Shown piece by piece: positions 56,802 through 64,000 of a stretch of 64,000 bases of DNA. Position 1 is the stretch's first letter, and each line of letters starts with the position of its first letter. Origin of the DNA: Qipengyuania intermedia (lineage in GTDB: Bacteria > Pseudomonadota > Alphaproteobacteria > Sphingomonadales > Sphingomonadaceae); NCBI RefSeq assembly GCF_019711615.1, contig NZ_JAIGNS010000003.1:62001-126000 (forward strand). Direction: 5' to 3'. A program made the translations under genes and the position numbers. The notes under the pieces are model-generated. The model was not told where the DNA came from. It worked only from the letters and a program-made list of their open reading frames with translations, and made no database searches.

Positions 56802-59522
56802 ATGGCAACGCGCATGCTCATCGACGCGCGCCACCCGGAAGAAACCCGGGTGGCAGTCCTCAAGGGAAACCGGATTGAGGAATTCGATTTCGAATCTGCC
56901 GACAAGAAGCAGATCAAGGGAAATATCTATCTAGCCAAGGTCACGCGGGTCGAACCCTCGTTGCAGGCGGCATTCGTCGATTTCGGCGGAAATCGTCACG
57001 GCTTCCTCGCCTTCAGCGAAATCCATCCCGACTACTACCAGATCCCCAAGGAAGACCGCGCGGCCCTGCTGGCCGCCGAAGCTGAAGCTGCCGAAGAAGA
57101 GCAGCGCCTTCGCGCCGAAGAAGAAGAGCGCGGCGAACTTCCGGGCGAAGAGTACGACGCCGAGGACGAAAGCTCCGAAGCGCTCGCGGAAGATCTCGCC
57201 GAAGACGGTCTCGAAGAAGTCGACACGTCCGACAAGGACAAGGTCGCCACCATCGAGGAAGGCCATCTCGACGGCGAAGACGACGACGATGCCGACGATG
57301 AAGACGACGAAGACGGCGACGATTCGAAATCGAAGTCCCGCTCGCGCCGCGGTCGTGGTCGCCGCCAGGGCAAGGGTCGCAGCCGTGCCAAGGAAGTGGA
57401 CGAAGCCCGCGCCAAGCGCATGGCGCTGCGTCGCAAGTACAAGATCCAGGACGTCATCCAGCGCCGCCAGGTGCTGCTCGTCCAGGTCGTCAAGGAAGAG
57501 CGCGGCAACAAGGGCGCTGCCCTCACCACCTATCTCAGCCTCGCCGGTCGCTACACGGTTCTCATGCCGAACAGCAGCCACGGCGGCGGCATTTCGCGCA
57601 AGATCAACTCCGCCAGCGACCGCAAGCGGCTGAAGCAGATCGTCGGTGATCTCAGCCTGCCCAAGACGATGGGCCTGATCGTACGCACTGCCGGCCTTTC
57701 GCGCACCAAGACCGAGATCAAGCGCGACTTCGATTACCTTGCGCGCCTGTGGGACGAAATCCGCGAAAAGACACTGTCCTCTGCCGCGCCCGCGCTGATC
57801 CATTCGGACAGCGACCTCATCAAGCGTGCCATTCGCGACATCTACAACCGCGAGATCGAAGAAGTCGTCGTCGAAGGCGAAGAAGGATACAAATCCGCCA
57901 AGGCTTTCATGAAAATGCTCATGCCCAGCCACGCCCGGCGGGTTAAGCAATATGTCGATCCGGTCCCGCTGTTCCAGCGCTACGGCGCGGAAGACCAGCT
58001 GAAGGCGATGTACGATCCGGTCGTGCAACTGAAGAGCGGCGGCTATCTCGTCATTAACCCGACCGAAGCCCTGGTTTCGATCGATATCAACTCCGGCCGC
58101 TCCACCAAGGAGCACAATATCGAGCAGACGGCGCTCCACACCAATCTGGAAGCGGCGAAGGAAATCGCTCGCCAGCTGCGCCTGCGCGACATGGCCGGTC
58201 TCGTGGTCATCGACTTCATCGACCAGGAGCATCATTCGAATACCCGCAAGGTCGAGCGTGCGATGAAGGACGCTCTGAAGAGCGACCGCGCGCGTATCCA
58301 GGTGGGCCGCATCTCCAGCTTCGGCCTCATGGAAATGAGCCGTCAGCGCCTGCGCACCGGCGTCCTCGAAGCGACCACGCGCGAATGCCCGCATTGCGAT
58401 GGAACGGGCCTTGTCCGCACCGCCAGCTCTGCCGGTCTTTCGGCCCTGCGCCTCATCGAGGAAGAAGCAGCCAAGGGTAAGGGATCGCGCATCCGCCTTG
58501 CCGCCAGCACCGAGGCCGCCGTCTACCTGCTGAACGAAAAACGCAACGACCTGATCGAGATCGAACAGCGTTACGGCGTCATCGCCGAGGTCGTGCCGGA
58601 AGGCGAAGACGAAGGCGCGAAGATGACGGTGTCGAGCCACGGCCCCAAGCCGAAGGACGCGCCGAAGTTCGACACCATCGTCGATGACGAAGATGATGAG
58701 GACGATGATTTCGTCGACAACTCCGAAGAGGACGAAGACGATGACCGTCCGCGCAAGAAGCGCCGCCGTCGCCGCGGTGGACGTGGACGCAACCGGAACC
58801 GCGAACAGGATTCGGACGACAACAACGAAGACGATTCCGACGAGGACAGTGACAACGGCGCCGACGCCGAGGACAGCGATGATGACGGCAAGCCGAAGAA
58901 GCGCCGCCGTCGCGGCGGACGCCGGCGCGGTGGTCGCGGTCGTGGCGGCAAGTCCGACGAGGTAACGGCTGAGGACGCCGAAAAGCTCGAGCAGGTATCC
59001 GAGCAGGTTGCCGAGGACATGGCTGTCGTAGCCGGACCGCAAGACGCTCCGGAAACCGCCGAGCAGGCCGCCGAAGAGGAAAAACCCAAGAAGAAGCGGG
59101 CACCGCGTAAGAAGAAGGCAGCAGAAGACACCGAGGCCGTTGCCGAGGAAGCTCCTGCCGAGAAGCCCAAGCGTACGCGCAGGAAAAAGGCCGACGACAA
59201 GGCTGCGGAGGAAACCTCCAGCGACAATGCTGCCGAGGAAAAGCCGAAGCCCAAGCGCACTCGGAAGAAGAAGGCGGACGAGGCTCCGGCAGAACCTGCG
59301 GAAGCCACCCCCGAGGCTGAAGAGAAGCCCAAGCCCAAGCGCACGCGCAAAAAGAAGGCGACCGAAGACGTAGCCGAGCAGGTCAAGGAAGACATGCCCG
59401 TCGTCGCCGGTCCCGAAGGCACGCCCGAAACTGCCGAAGCGGCAGCCAAGCAGGAAGGCCAGTCATCCGACGAAGGCGGCAAGCCCAAGCGCGGCTGGTG
59501 GCAGCGCACTTTCGGCGAATAA
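56802..59522 (+). CDS. rne: Ribonuclease E
   Basis: Main endonuclease of mRNA decay and rRNA processing. 906 residues. The S1 domain (about 35-240) is split by a long acidic and then Arg-rich insert (about 85-200), a known alphaproteobacterial feature. Catalytic core: INPTEALVSIDINSGRST with one Mg Asp, GLVVIDFIDQEHHSN with the other, and the zinc-link cysteines in TRECPHCDGTG. The C-terminal ~270 residues are low in complexity with Arg-rich blocks (RRRRGGRGRNRNR, KRRRRGGRRRGGRGRGG) and several copies of KPKRTRKKKA-like Lys blocks that should bind RNA or partners. Ends in a 15-base-stem terminator. Confidence 0.97.
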   Translation: MATRMLIDARHPEETRVAVLKGNRIEEFDFESADKKQIKGNIYLAKVTRVEPSLQAAFVDFGGNRHGFLAFSEIHPDYYQIPKEDRAALLAAEAEAAEEEQRLRAEEEERGELPGEEYDAEDESSEALAEDLAEDGLEEVDTSDKDKVATIEEGHLDGEDDDDADDEDDEDGDDSKSKSRSRRGRGRRQGKGRSRAKEVDEARAKRMALRRKYKIQDVIQRRQVLLVQVVKEERGNKGAALTTYLSLAGRYTVLMPNSSHGGGISRKINSASDRKRLKQIVGDLSLPKTMGLIVRTAGLSRTKTEIKRDFDYLARLWDEIREKTLSSAAPALIHSDSDLIKRAIRDIYNREIEEVVVEGEEGYKSAKAFMKMLMPSHARRVKQYVDPVPLFQRYGAEDQLKAMYDPVVQLKSGGYLVINPTEALVSIDINSGRSTKEHNIEQTALHTNLEAAKEIARQLRLRDMAGLVVIDFIDQEHHSNTRKVERAMKDALKSDRARIQVGRISSFGLMEMSRQRLRTGVLEATTRECPHCDGTGLVRTASSAGLSALRLIEEEAAKGKGSRIRLAASTEAAVYLLNEKRNDLIEIEQRYGVIAEVVPEGEDEGAKMTVSSHGPKPKDAPKFDTIVDDEDDEDDDFVDNSEEDEDDDRPRKKRRRRRGGRGRNRNREQDSDDNNEDDSDEDSDNGADAEDSDDDGKPKKRRRRGGRRRGGRGRGGKSDEVTAEDAEKLEQVSEQVAEDMAVVAGPQDAPETAEQAAEEEKPKKKRAPRKKKAAEDTEAVAEEAPAEKPKRTRRKKADDKAAEETSSDNAAEEKPKPKRTRKKKADEAPAEPAEATPEAEEKPKPKRTRKKKATEDVAEQVKEDMPVVAGPEGTPETAEAAAKQEGQSSDEGGKPKRGWWQRTFGE

Positions 59523-59531
59523 TGTGAAGCT

Positions 59532-59565
59532 AACCGCCCGCCTGACACCGGTCAGGTGGGCGGTT
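59532..59565 (+). terminator. Intrinsic terminator after rne
   Basis: A 15-base stem (59532-59546 with 59551-59565) with one wobble and an ACCG loop, followed by TCCTTTC. It lies nine bases after the rne stop and just before the convergent methyltransferase stop at 59571. Confidence 0.85.
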
Positions 59566-59570
59566 TCCTT

Positions 59571-60206
59571 TCAGACTCCCGCCCGGCGGGCCACACCCCA
59601 TTCCATCCAGCCCATCACCTTGGGCGCACGGTCGAGATAGGCCTGGCCCAGCGGCTCCACTTCGAAGCCTGCGCCGCGCAGAGCGGAACCGATCGGTCGT
59701 GTCAGATGGCATCCGCCCGCCAGCGGCTTCCAGACCGGTTCGATCCGGTCCTGCCACTTGGCCACGGACGCATCGGGCGCGCGCCCATGTTCGAGAAACA
59801 GCAAGCGCCCACCAGGCTTCAGGATCCTGCGCAATTCGCCCAACACCCTGGCAGGATCGTCAACACTGCACAGCGTATAGGTGCACACGGCCGTATCGAA
59901 CGTGCTGTCGGCGAAAGGGATGTCTTCGCCCACGCCTTCGCGAATATCGGCGGTCCAGCCACGCTCGCGCGCCTTGTCCCGGGCATTGTCCAGCAGCTTC
60001 TCGTTGGGATCGATACCGGCGAAGCTCGTGACCCGCTCGGGGTCGTACAAAGGCTGGTTGAGCCCGCCGCCGCAGCCGAGTTCGAAGACGTGTCCTTCGG
60101 CAAGCGGGACGACCTGCCTGCGCCTGTCCTCGATGCCCTTCTGCCCGCAGGCGAGGGTGATCATCCTCGGCATGACGTGCCGGTCGTAAAGACTGCGCAA
60201 GCCCAA
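59571..60206 (-). CDS. Class I SAM-dependent methyltransferase (UbiE/METTL7-like)
   Basis: 211 residues, TTG start at 60206 with GGGAGAG upstream. SAM motif I in GHVFELGCGGGLNQPLYD, then GIDPNEKLLDNAR, DIPFADSTFDTAVCTYTLCSVDD and LGELRRILKPGGRLLFLEHG. The end HLTRPIGSALRGAGFEVEPL resembles METTL7-type methyltransferases. Acceptor not predictable; a lipid or quinone head is possible. Confidence 0.88.
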   Translation of the reverse strand: MGLRSLYDRHVMPRMITLACGQKGIEDRRRQVVPLAEGHVFELGCGGGLNQPLYDPERVTSFAGIDPNEKLLDNARDKARERGWTADIREGVGEDIPFADSTFDTAVCTYTLCSVDDPARVLGELRRILKPGGRLLFLEHGRAPDASVAKWQDRIEPVWKPLAGGCHLTRPIGSALRGAGFEVEPLGQAYLDRAPKVMGWMEWGVARRAGV

Positions 60207-60271
60207 ACGCTCTCTCCCACCTTTTGAGGCACTATGCCCGAAAAATCCGCGGTGGAAACCGCTTTTGGCGG

Positions 60272-61027
60272 CTATGCGCGCCGCTCGCGAAGCAATGCGC
60301 GGATTTCGTTGAGGTCTTCCGGGTTATCGACATCGACCGCCGCGAGGCCGTCGGGCGCCTTCACAAGGCTAGCCCTCACTCCCATCCGGAGACCTAGCAT
60401 TTCGATGGCCTGCGCCATCGAGAGCCTGCCGAACGCGTATCTGGCGAGCGTGGACAGCCCCAGGCGGCGCACGATGCGCCAGGGTCGCTTGCGGTCGGCC
60501 TCCACCGCTTTCCAGCTTTCGATGGCGCGCCCTGCCCCTTCGTGCTGGAGGTAGAACAAATTGCACCCGGACCATGCCCCGTCGGCAAGACGAAGATAGG
60601 TCCGCTTCGAGCCGGGCATGGCCGCTTCGATATCGCGACGCTCTGCCAGCATGATCGACAGGTCTGCCGATGGGGGAGTGTTTGCGACCATATGCCTGAC
60701 CCATTGCGGCTTCAGCAGGCCATGGTCCGCGGTAGTCACCAAGAGCGGAGCACCCAGCTCAGCAAATGCGATCGCCGTGCTTTCGCTCGGCCCCTGCCCG
60801 GTAGGGAGAACCTTTAATTCGAGCGAGCGAGCCAGGGCTACGACGTCCGGGTGATCGCAGGATACCGCGATACGGTCCGCACCTGCTTCCCGCAACGCGT
60901 CCGATACGCGCTCGAGCAGCGCTGTACCCTCGAGTTCGATCAGGGCCTTGTGCGGCTTGCCTTCAGTCCCGGCGAGCGGGTCCCCGCCCGGCCGCGTCCC
61001 GGCCAATATGAGCGCCGAGAACTTCAC
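60272..61027 (-). CDS. MobA/NTP-transferase-like nucleotidyltransferase
   Basis: 251 residues from the GTG at 61027, overlapping the flippase stop (GTGA). N-terminal nucleotide loop FSALILAGTRPGGDPL with KALIELEGTALLERV, then VSCDHPD, PLLVTTADHGLL with a metal-binding Asp, and a C-terminal AAVDVDNPEDLNEI, which is common to MobA- and GlmU-like enzymes. Given the gene cluster it most likely activates a building block for a surface polymer, but the nucleotide and substrate are unknown. Confidence 0.8.
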   Translation of the reverse strand: MKFSALILAGTRPGGDPLAGTEGKPHKALIELEGTALLERVSDALREAGADRIAVSCDHPDVVALARSLELKVLPTGQGPSESTAIAFAELGAPLLVTTADHGLLKPQWVRHMVANTPPSADLSIMLAERRDIEAAMPGSKRTYLRLADGAWSGCNLFYLQHEGAGRAIESWKAVEADRKRPWRIVRRLGLSTLARYAFGRLSMAQAIEMLGLRMGVRASLVKAPDGLAAVDVDNPEDLNEIRALLRERRA

Positions 61028-62355
61028 GCCGCGGCTGCCTTCCTGCGGAGCTGGCGAAGGATAACCCACACGGTCGCGCTCATGGCGAGGTAGAAAATGC
61101 TCATGGCGAGCGCCACCGCCCAACCGACGCCGACCGGGCCCGACGACACGAACGCGAGGATTACGCCGACCAGCACCGCAAGGGCTAGCAAGCGCACGCG
61201 CAGGGCGTATTTTGCATGGCCGGTGGAATAGAGCATCGGCTCATAGGATACGCTGGCCAGCTCGAACGCGGCGCCCACCGCAAGCGGGATCAGCACTACC
61301 GCCCCCCGCGCATAGTCGGAGCCGCCGATCAGCACGAGAAGAGGTTCTCCGAGGAATATGGCAAGGACCAGCACGGTCACGCCGGCGAGGGCCGCAATCC
61401 GGGTTACCTTTCGCACCAGGCCCTCGAAACGATGTGCCTCGTCCGCCATGGAGGAAATGGCGAATTCGGGCAGGACCGCGCGCGCGATCAGGACGGCGAA
61501 CTGCTTCACCCCCTGCGCCAGCTGGTCTGCAAGCCGGTAGAGGCCAGCTGCCGACGTCCCGAGAAAATAACCGACCGCTAGGAGAGGCCCCTGGCGCACG
61601 GTCGCATCGAGCGTCGTCGCCATATAGGTCACACCGAAGAAGCTCCTGACTCCCTCGTTTTCGCGCAGCATCTGGTTCCAGTGCCCGAAGTGCCTGCGGT
61701 GGAAGGCTTGCGGGGCAAGGCGGCGTGCCGCGATCCAGTACAGCGCGGCGGACAGCAGGTCGAAAAATGCCCAGGCGAAGAGGAATTTACCCACGCTCGC
61801 GCCCGTCCAGAGGATTATCCCGCTGGCGATGAGGCGTCCGGTGGGAACGACCGCTTCGATATACATGCCCACGTCGAAACGTCCGAGAACCCGGACGATG
61901 CCGCTCGGCGTGGTCAGGCGCGACCACATCAGGGCGCAGGCGAACAGGAAACCCATCGTCACATATTCCGGGTTCAGCTCGAGGATTTCCGCGAACCCGA
62001 AATACAGCAAGGCCGCGATCAGGCAGCCCGTGATCGCGCCGAGCACATCGGCAGAGGTGCAGAACCAGATCAGGCGACCGAATCTTGGATGGTCGTCCTC
62101 GAGGACCGGTTGCGCACCGAACCGCACCAGCGTCTGCCAGGTCTGGAAGCCCGCGATCGCCACCAGCGCCTGTGCGGTGCCGAAAATGAGCGAAAAGTGC
62201 CCGAAATCCTTGAGGCCGAGCGAGCGCGCGAGGATCGCGAGGTAGAAGAAACTGCAAACCGCGCCGAACCCCTTGCCACCGAGGATCCAGGCAAGATTGC
62301 GCAGGATATTCGACAGCCCGTCACGTCTTTTTGCGGGTTCTGAAGCCGGCTGCAT
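61024..62355 (-). CDS. Polysaccharide flippase (Wzx/MATE-fold family)
   Basis: 443 residues from the ATG at 62355 (the longer frame runs over the divergent gene). About 12-14 membrane helices. N-terminal LRNLAWILGGKGFGAVCSFFYLAILARSLG and LKDFGHFSLIFGTAQAL are typical of lipid-linked oligosaccharide flippases (PF01943-like). Moves an undecaprenyl-linked sugar or polymer across the inner membrane. Cotranslated with the nucleotidyltransferase. Confidence 0.88.
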   Translation of the reverse strand: MQPASEPAKRRDGLSNILRNLAWILGGKGFGAVCSFFYLAILARSLGLKDFGHFSLIFGTAQALVAIAGFQTWQTLVRFGAQPVLEDDHPRFGRLIWFCTSADVLGAITGCLIAALLYFGFAEILELNPEYVTMGFLFACALMWSRLTTPSGIVRVLGRFDVGMYIEAVVPTGRLIASGIILWTGASVGKFLFAWAFFDLLSAALYWIAARRLAPQAFHRRHFGHWNQMLRENEGVRSFFGVTYMATTLDATVRQGPLLAVGYFLGTSAAGLYRLADQLAQGVKQFAVLIARAVLPEFAISSMADEAHRFEGLVRKVTRIAALAGVTVLVLAIFLGEPLLVLIGGSDYARGAVVLIPLAVGAAFELASVSYEPMLYSTGHAKYALRVRLLALAVLVGVILAFVSSGPVGVGWAVALAMSIFYLAMSATVWVILRQLRRKAAAA

Positions 62356-62437
62356 GGCGCGGACCTTTGAACGAATTGTCCTTGCGGTGCAATTGCATGG
62401 TTTGCGACTACCCACCGCCCGCACTATGGCGCCCCAC

Positions 62438-63610
62438 ATGCGGGCGATATTCCTCTTCAATCACGACGCGGGCCACCAGGTTGCTCACCTTGCCGGTATC
62501 GCGGCGGCGACTGCCAGACTGCATCCCGAAATCGAGACGGTGGTTGCCTATGCCACGCCCGAGATACGTGGGCGCCTCGAAGAACTTGTCGAGCCTGCTT
62601 CGGCCCGGCTGATCCGCTGGGAAGAATTGAAACTGTCCGGCTGGCGCAGGGCCTTGGCCTCGATCTTCGACCGCGTGCTCCCTGCAAGCCGGTTGATGCG
62701 ACTGCGCGCCAACATTTCGCTTTTCGCGAGCGCGAACATGATCATCTCAACGGAGCGGACCTGCCTGCGGCTGAAAAAGTATCTCCCGCAAGAGAGTATG
62801 CCCTACTTCGCGAAGGTGCCGCACGGCGCCGGGGATCGCAGCGTGGCCTATCATCCCGATTACACGCGCTTCGATCGCAGCTTTGTCGCCGGGCCGAAGG
62901 TCGTCGACCAGCTTGTCGCCCACGGAGTCTCGCGCGAACGCCTCGTCATCGTCGGCTATCCCAAGTTCGAAGGCATCGACCTCGATGCCAAGCCGCACTT
63001 TTTCGACAACGACAAGCCGACCTTCGTCTACAACCCCCACTTCGATCCGAACCTGTCCAGCTGGTACGACGAGGGACCGGAGCTGTTGAAATGGTTCGCA
63101 AGCGACGCGGGGAAGGACTTCAACCTCATCTTCGCGCCGCACGTGATGCTCTTCAAGAAAGAGCTTCACGTCTCGCCCGAGTACAAGATCGCGCGCAAGC
63201 GTCCGGACGTGCCGGCCGAGGCACTCGAAGCCGAAAACGTCCTTATAGACCTCGATTCACCGCGCCTGTTCGACATGAGCTACACGCTCGCAGCCGACGG
63301 ATACATCGGGGACGTCTCGAGCCAGATCTACGAATTCCTCGCCCGTCCGCGGGCCGCGTTCTTCTTCGACAGCCGCCGCGAGAAGCTGGAGGAAGACGAC
63401 GAATGGCACCTGTTCTGGGACGCCGGTCCCGTCGTCCAGACGACCGCCGAACTTACGGCCCTCCTGCCCGATTACGAGCGCATCGCCTCCGAATATCGCG
63501 ACAAGCAGGTCGAGCTGTTCTCCTACACCATCGACCTCGGCGATCGGCCGGCAAGCGAGCGCGCGGCTGACGCGATTGCCGCAGCCGTCAAGGGACAAGC
63601 GGGTCGATAA
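62438..63610 (+). CDS. CDP-glycerol glycerophosphotransferase-like protein
   Basis: 390 residues from the ATG at 62438; an ATG at 62426 is equally possible. It starts MRAIFLFNHDAGHQVAHLAG. Two Rossmann-like halves as in GT-B/Glyphos_transf proteins: PYFAKVPHGAGDRSVAY, FDRSFVAGPKVVDQLVAHG, RLVIVGYPKFEGI, LIFAPHVMLF and ADGYIGDVSSQIYEFLA. This resembles TagF-type glycerol- or ribitol-phosphate polymerases, uncommon in Gram-negatives. No membrane segment. Its stop overlaps the convergent HAD gene by 23 bases. Confidence 0.75.
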   Translation: MRAIFLFNHDAGHQVAHLAGIAAATARLHPEIETVVAYATPEIRGRLEELVEPASARLIRWEELKLSGWRRALASIFDRVLPASRLMRLRANISLFASANMIISTERTCLRLKKYLPQESMPYFAKVPHGAGDRSVAYHPDYTRFDRSFVAGPKVVDQLVAHGVSRERLVIVGYPKFEGIDLDAKPHFFDNDKPTFVYNPHFDPNLSSWYDEGPELLKWFASDAGKDFNLIFAPHVMLFKKELHVSPEYKIARKRPDVPAEALEAENVLIDLDSPRLFDMSYTLAADGYIGDVSSQIYEFLARPRAAFFFDSRREKLEEDDEWHLFWDAGPVVQTTAELTALLPDYERIASEYRDKQVELFSYTIDLGDRPASERAADAIAAAVKGQAGR

Positions 63611-64000
63611 CTTTCCAGCCACGCGCCCTCGCCTTCGCGGCTTCGGCAGGCGAACCGGTGACGAATAGGGGCTCGTCCGCCCAGTCGAGCAAGGGTGCAT
63701 CGGCGAAGCTGTCGCTGAGAAACCGTACGTGCGCCGCATTCCGGTCGATGGCCTGTTCGGCAAACCATGCAAGGACGCGGCCTTTCTTCACTTCGCCATA
63801 ACAGTTCCCGCCAGGAATTTGCGAGCCGTCCCAGCGCGTTGCGATCAAATGTTCGAACCCTAGACGGGTGGCGAAAGCTTGGGCGTAGAAACCGAAAGCA
63901 GCCGTCGCCACCATCATTTGCGCGCCGGAATTGCGGTCTTCTTCGACCAGTTTCATGACCGCGGGCATCAGGCCCGGATGCCTGATGCGCGCCCCGGCAT
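63588..64000 (-). CDS. HAD-IB phosphatase-like protein (5' part outside window)
   Basis: C-terminal part of a HAD hydrolase. The frame is open to the window edge, so the N-terminus with the DxDxT motif is outside. Visible: HPGLMPAVMKLVEEDRNSG, MVATAAFGFYAQ (Thr/Ser motif II), CYGEVKKGRVLAWFAEQ with the Lys motif, and VRFLSDSFADAPLLDWAD, the metal-binding Asp motif IV. The pattern fits phosphoserine phosphatase-like HAD-IB proteins; substrate unknown. Confidence 0.8.
   Translation of the reverse strand, partial: AGARIRHPGLMPAVMKLVEEDRNSGAQMMVATAAFGFYAQAFATRLGFEHLIATRWDGSQIPGGNCYGEVKKGRVLAWFAEQAIDRNAAHVRFLSDSFADAPLLDWADEPLFVTGSPAEAAKARARGWKVIDPLVP

Noticed and set aside
56931-59042. 703-residue open frame opposite rne
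   Set aside because: It mirrors the low-complexity GC-rich RNase E gene and shows no domain; rne has clear catalytic motifs.
1-64000. CRISPR arrays, insertion sequences, prophage, tRNA or rRNA genes
   Set aside because: Looked for regular repeats, transposase motifs, phage genes and tRNA-like arms on both strands; none recognised.

Overview
The window looks like chromosomal DNA of an alphaproteobacterium, most likely a member of the Sphingomonadales near Erythrobacteraceae (Erythrobacter, Qipengyuania, Altererythrobacter). The evidence is high G+C by eye, the gene order tpiA-secG-pyrG divergent from ppiD-trpE, the order trpG-D-C-moaC then lexA-comEC-gltX-gltA, a 14-gene nuo operon followed by birA-coaX-rnj-DUF1467, and a GTTC-N7-GTTC LexA box. 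No phage, insertion sequence, CRISPR array, rRNA or tRNA gene was recognised. The window is nearly all core housekeeping DNA; the less ordinary parts are a signalling/polarity-like cluster, small extra genes inside the nuo operon, and a surface-polymer locus at the right end.

Layout: 1-354 is the 3' end of an Hsp20 gene. 355-681 is a hairpin-rich non-coding gap ending in a terminator shared with the leftward operon tpiA-secG-pyrG (682-3616). Rightward from 3830 run a PpiD-like chaperone, then trpE, a lipoprotein, a proline iminopeptidase, trpG, trpD, trpC and moaC, many with 4-base stop/start overlaps. lexA (12149) has its own SOS-type promoter. comEC (leftward) and gltX-gltA (rightward) diverge from 15100/15129.

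17932-24591 holds a leftward operon of four genes facing a rightward gene for a long membrane-anchored coiled-coil protein. The operon encodes a histidine kinase-like protein whose phospho-accepting His is replaced by Pro, a protein of unknown function, a membrane protein with a nucleotidyltransferase-like front, and an Hpt-like protein whose His is replaced by Glu. The coiled-coil protein has the architecture of the Caulobacter polarity factor TipN.

24598-43557 is one long leftward block: nuoA-N (respiratory complex I), then birA, coaX, rnj and a DUF1467 gene. Four extra small or lipoprotein genes (176, 63, 47 and 63 aa) sit inside nuo with overlapping stop/start codons; the 47-aa one is shorter than usual gene-finding cutoffs.

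43760-51707 is a mixed metabolic region: aldehyde dehydrogenase, thiolase, a lipoprotein, an SH3-type exported protein, a 2-hydroxyacid dehydrogenase, an NTF2-like protein, a small protein of atypical composition, a nitronate monooxygenase-like protein and a lipoprotein methyltransferase coupled to prfB. prfB, a class A penicillin-binding protein and an N-acetylmuramoyl-L-alanine amidase follow leftward (51704-56365). RNase E (56802-59522) lies divergently from them. The right end (59571-64000) has a methyltransferase, a nucleotidyltransferase, a polysaccharide flippase, a CDP-glycerol-glycerophosphotransferase-like protein and a truncated HAD phosphatase, probably part of a surface-polymer locus continuing past the window.
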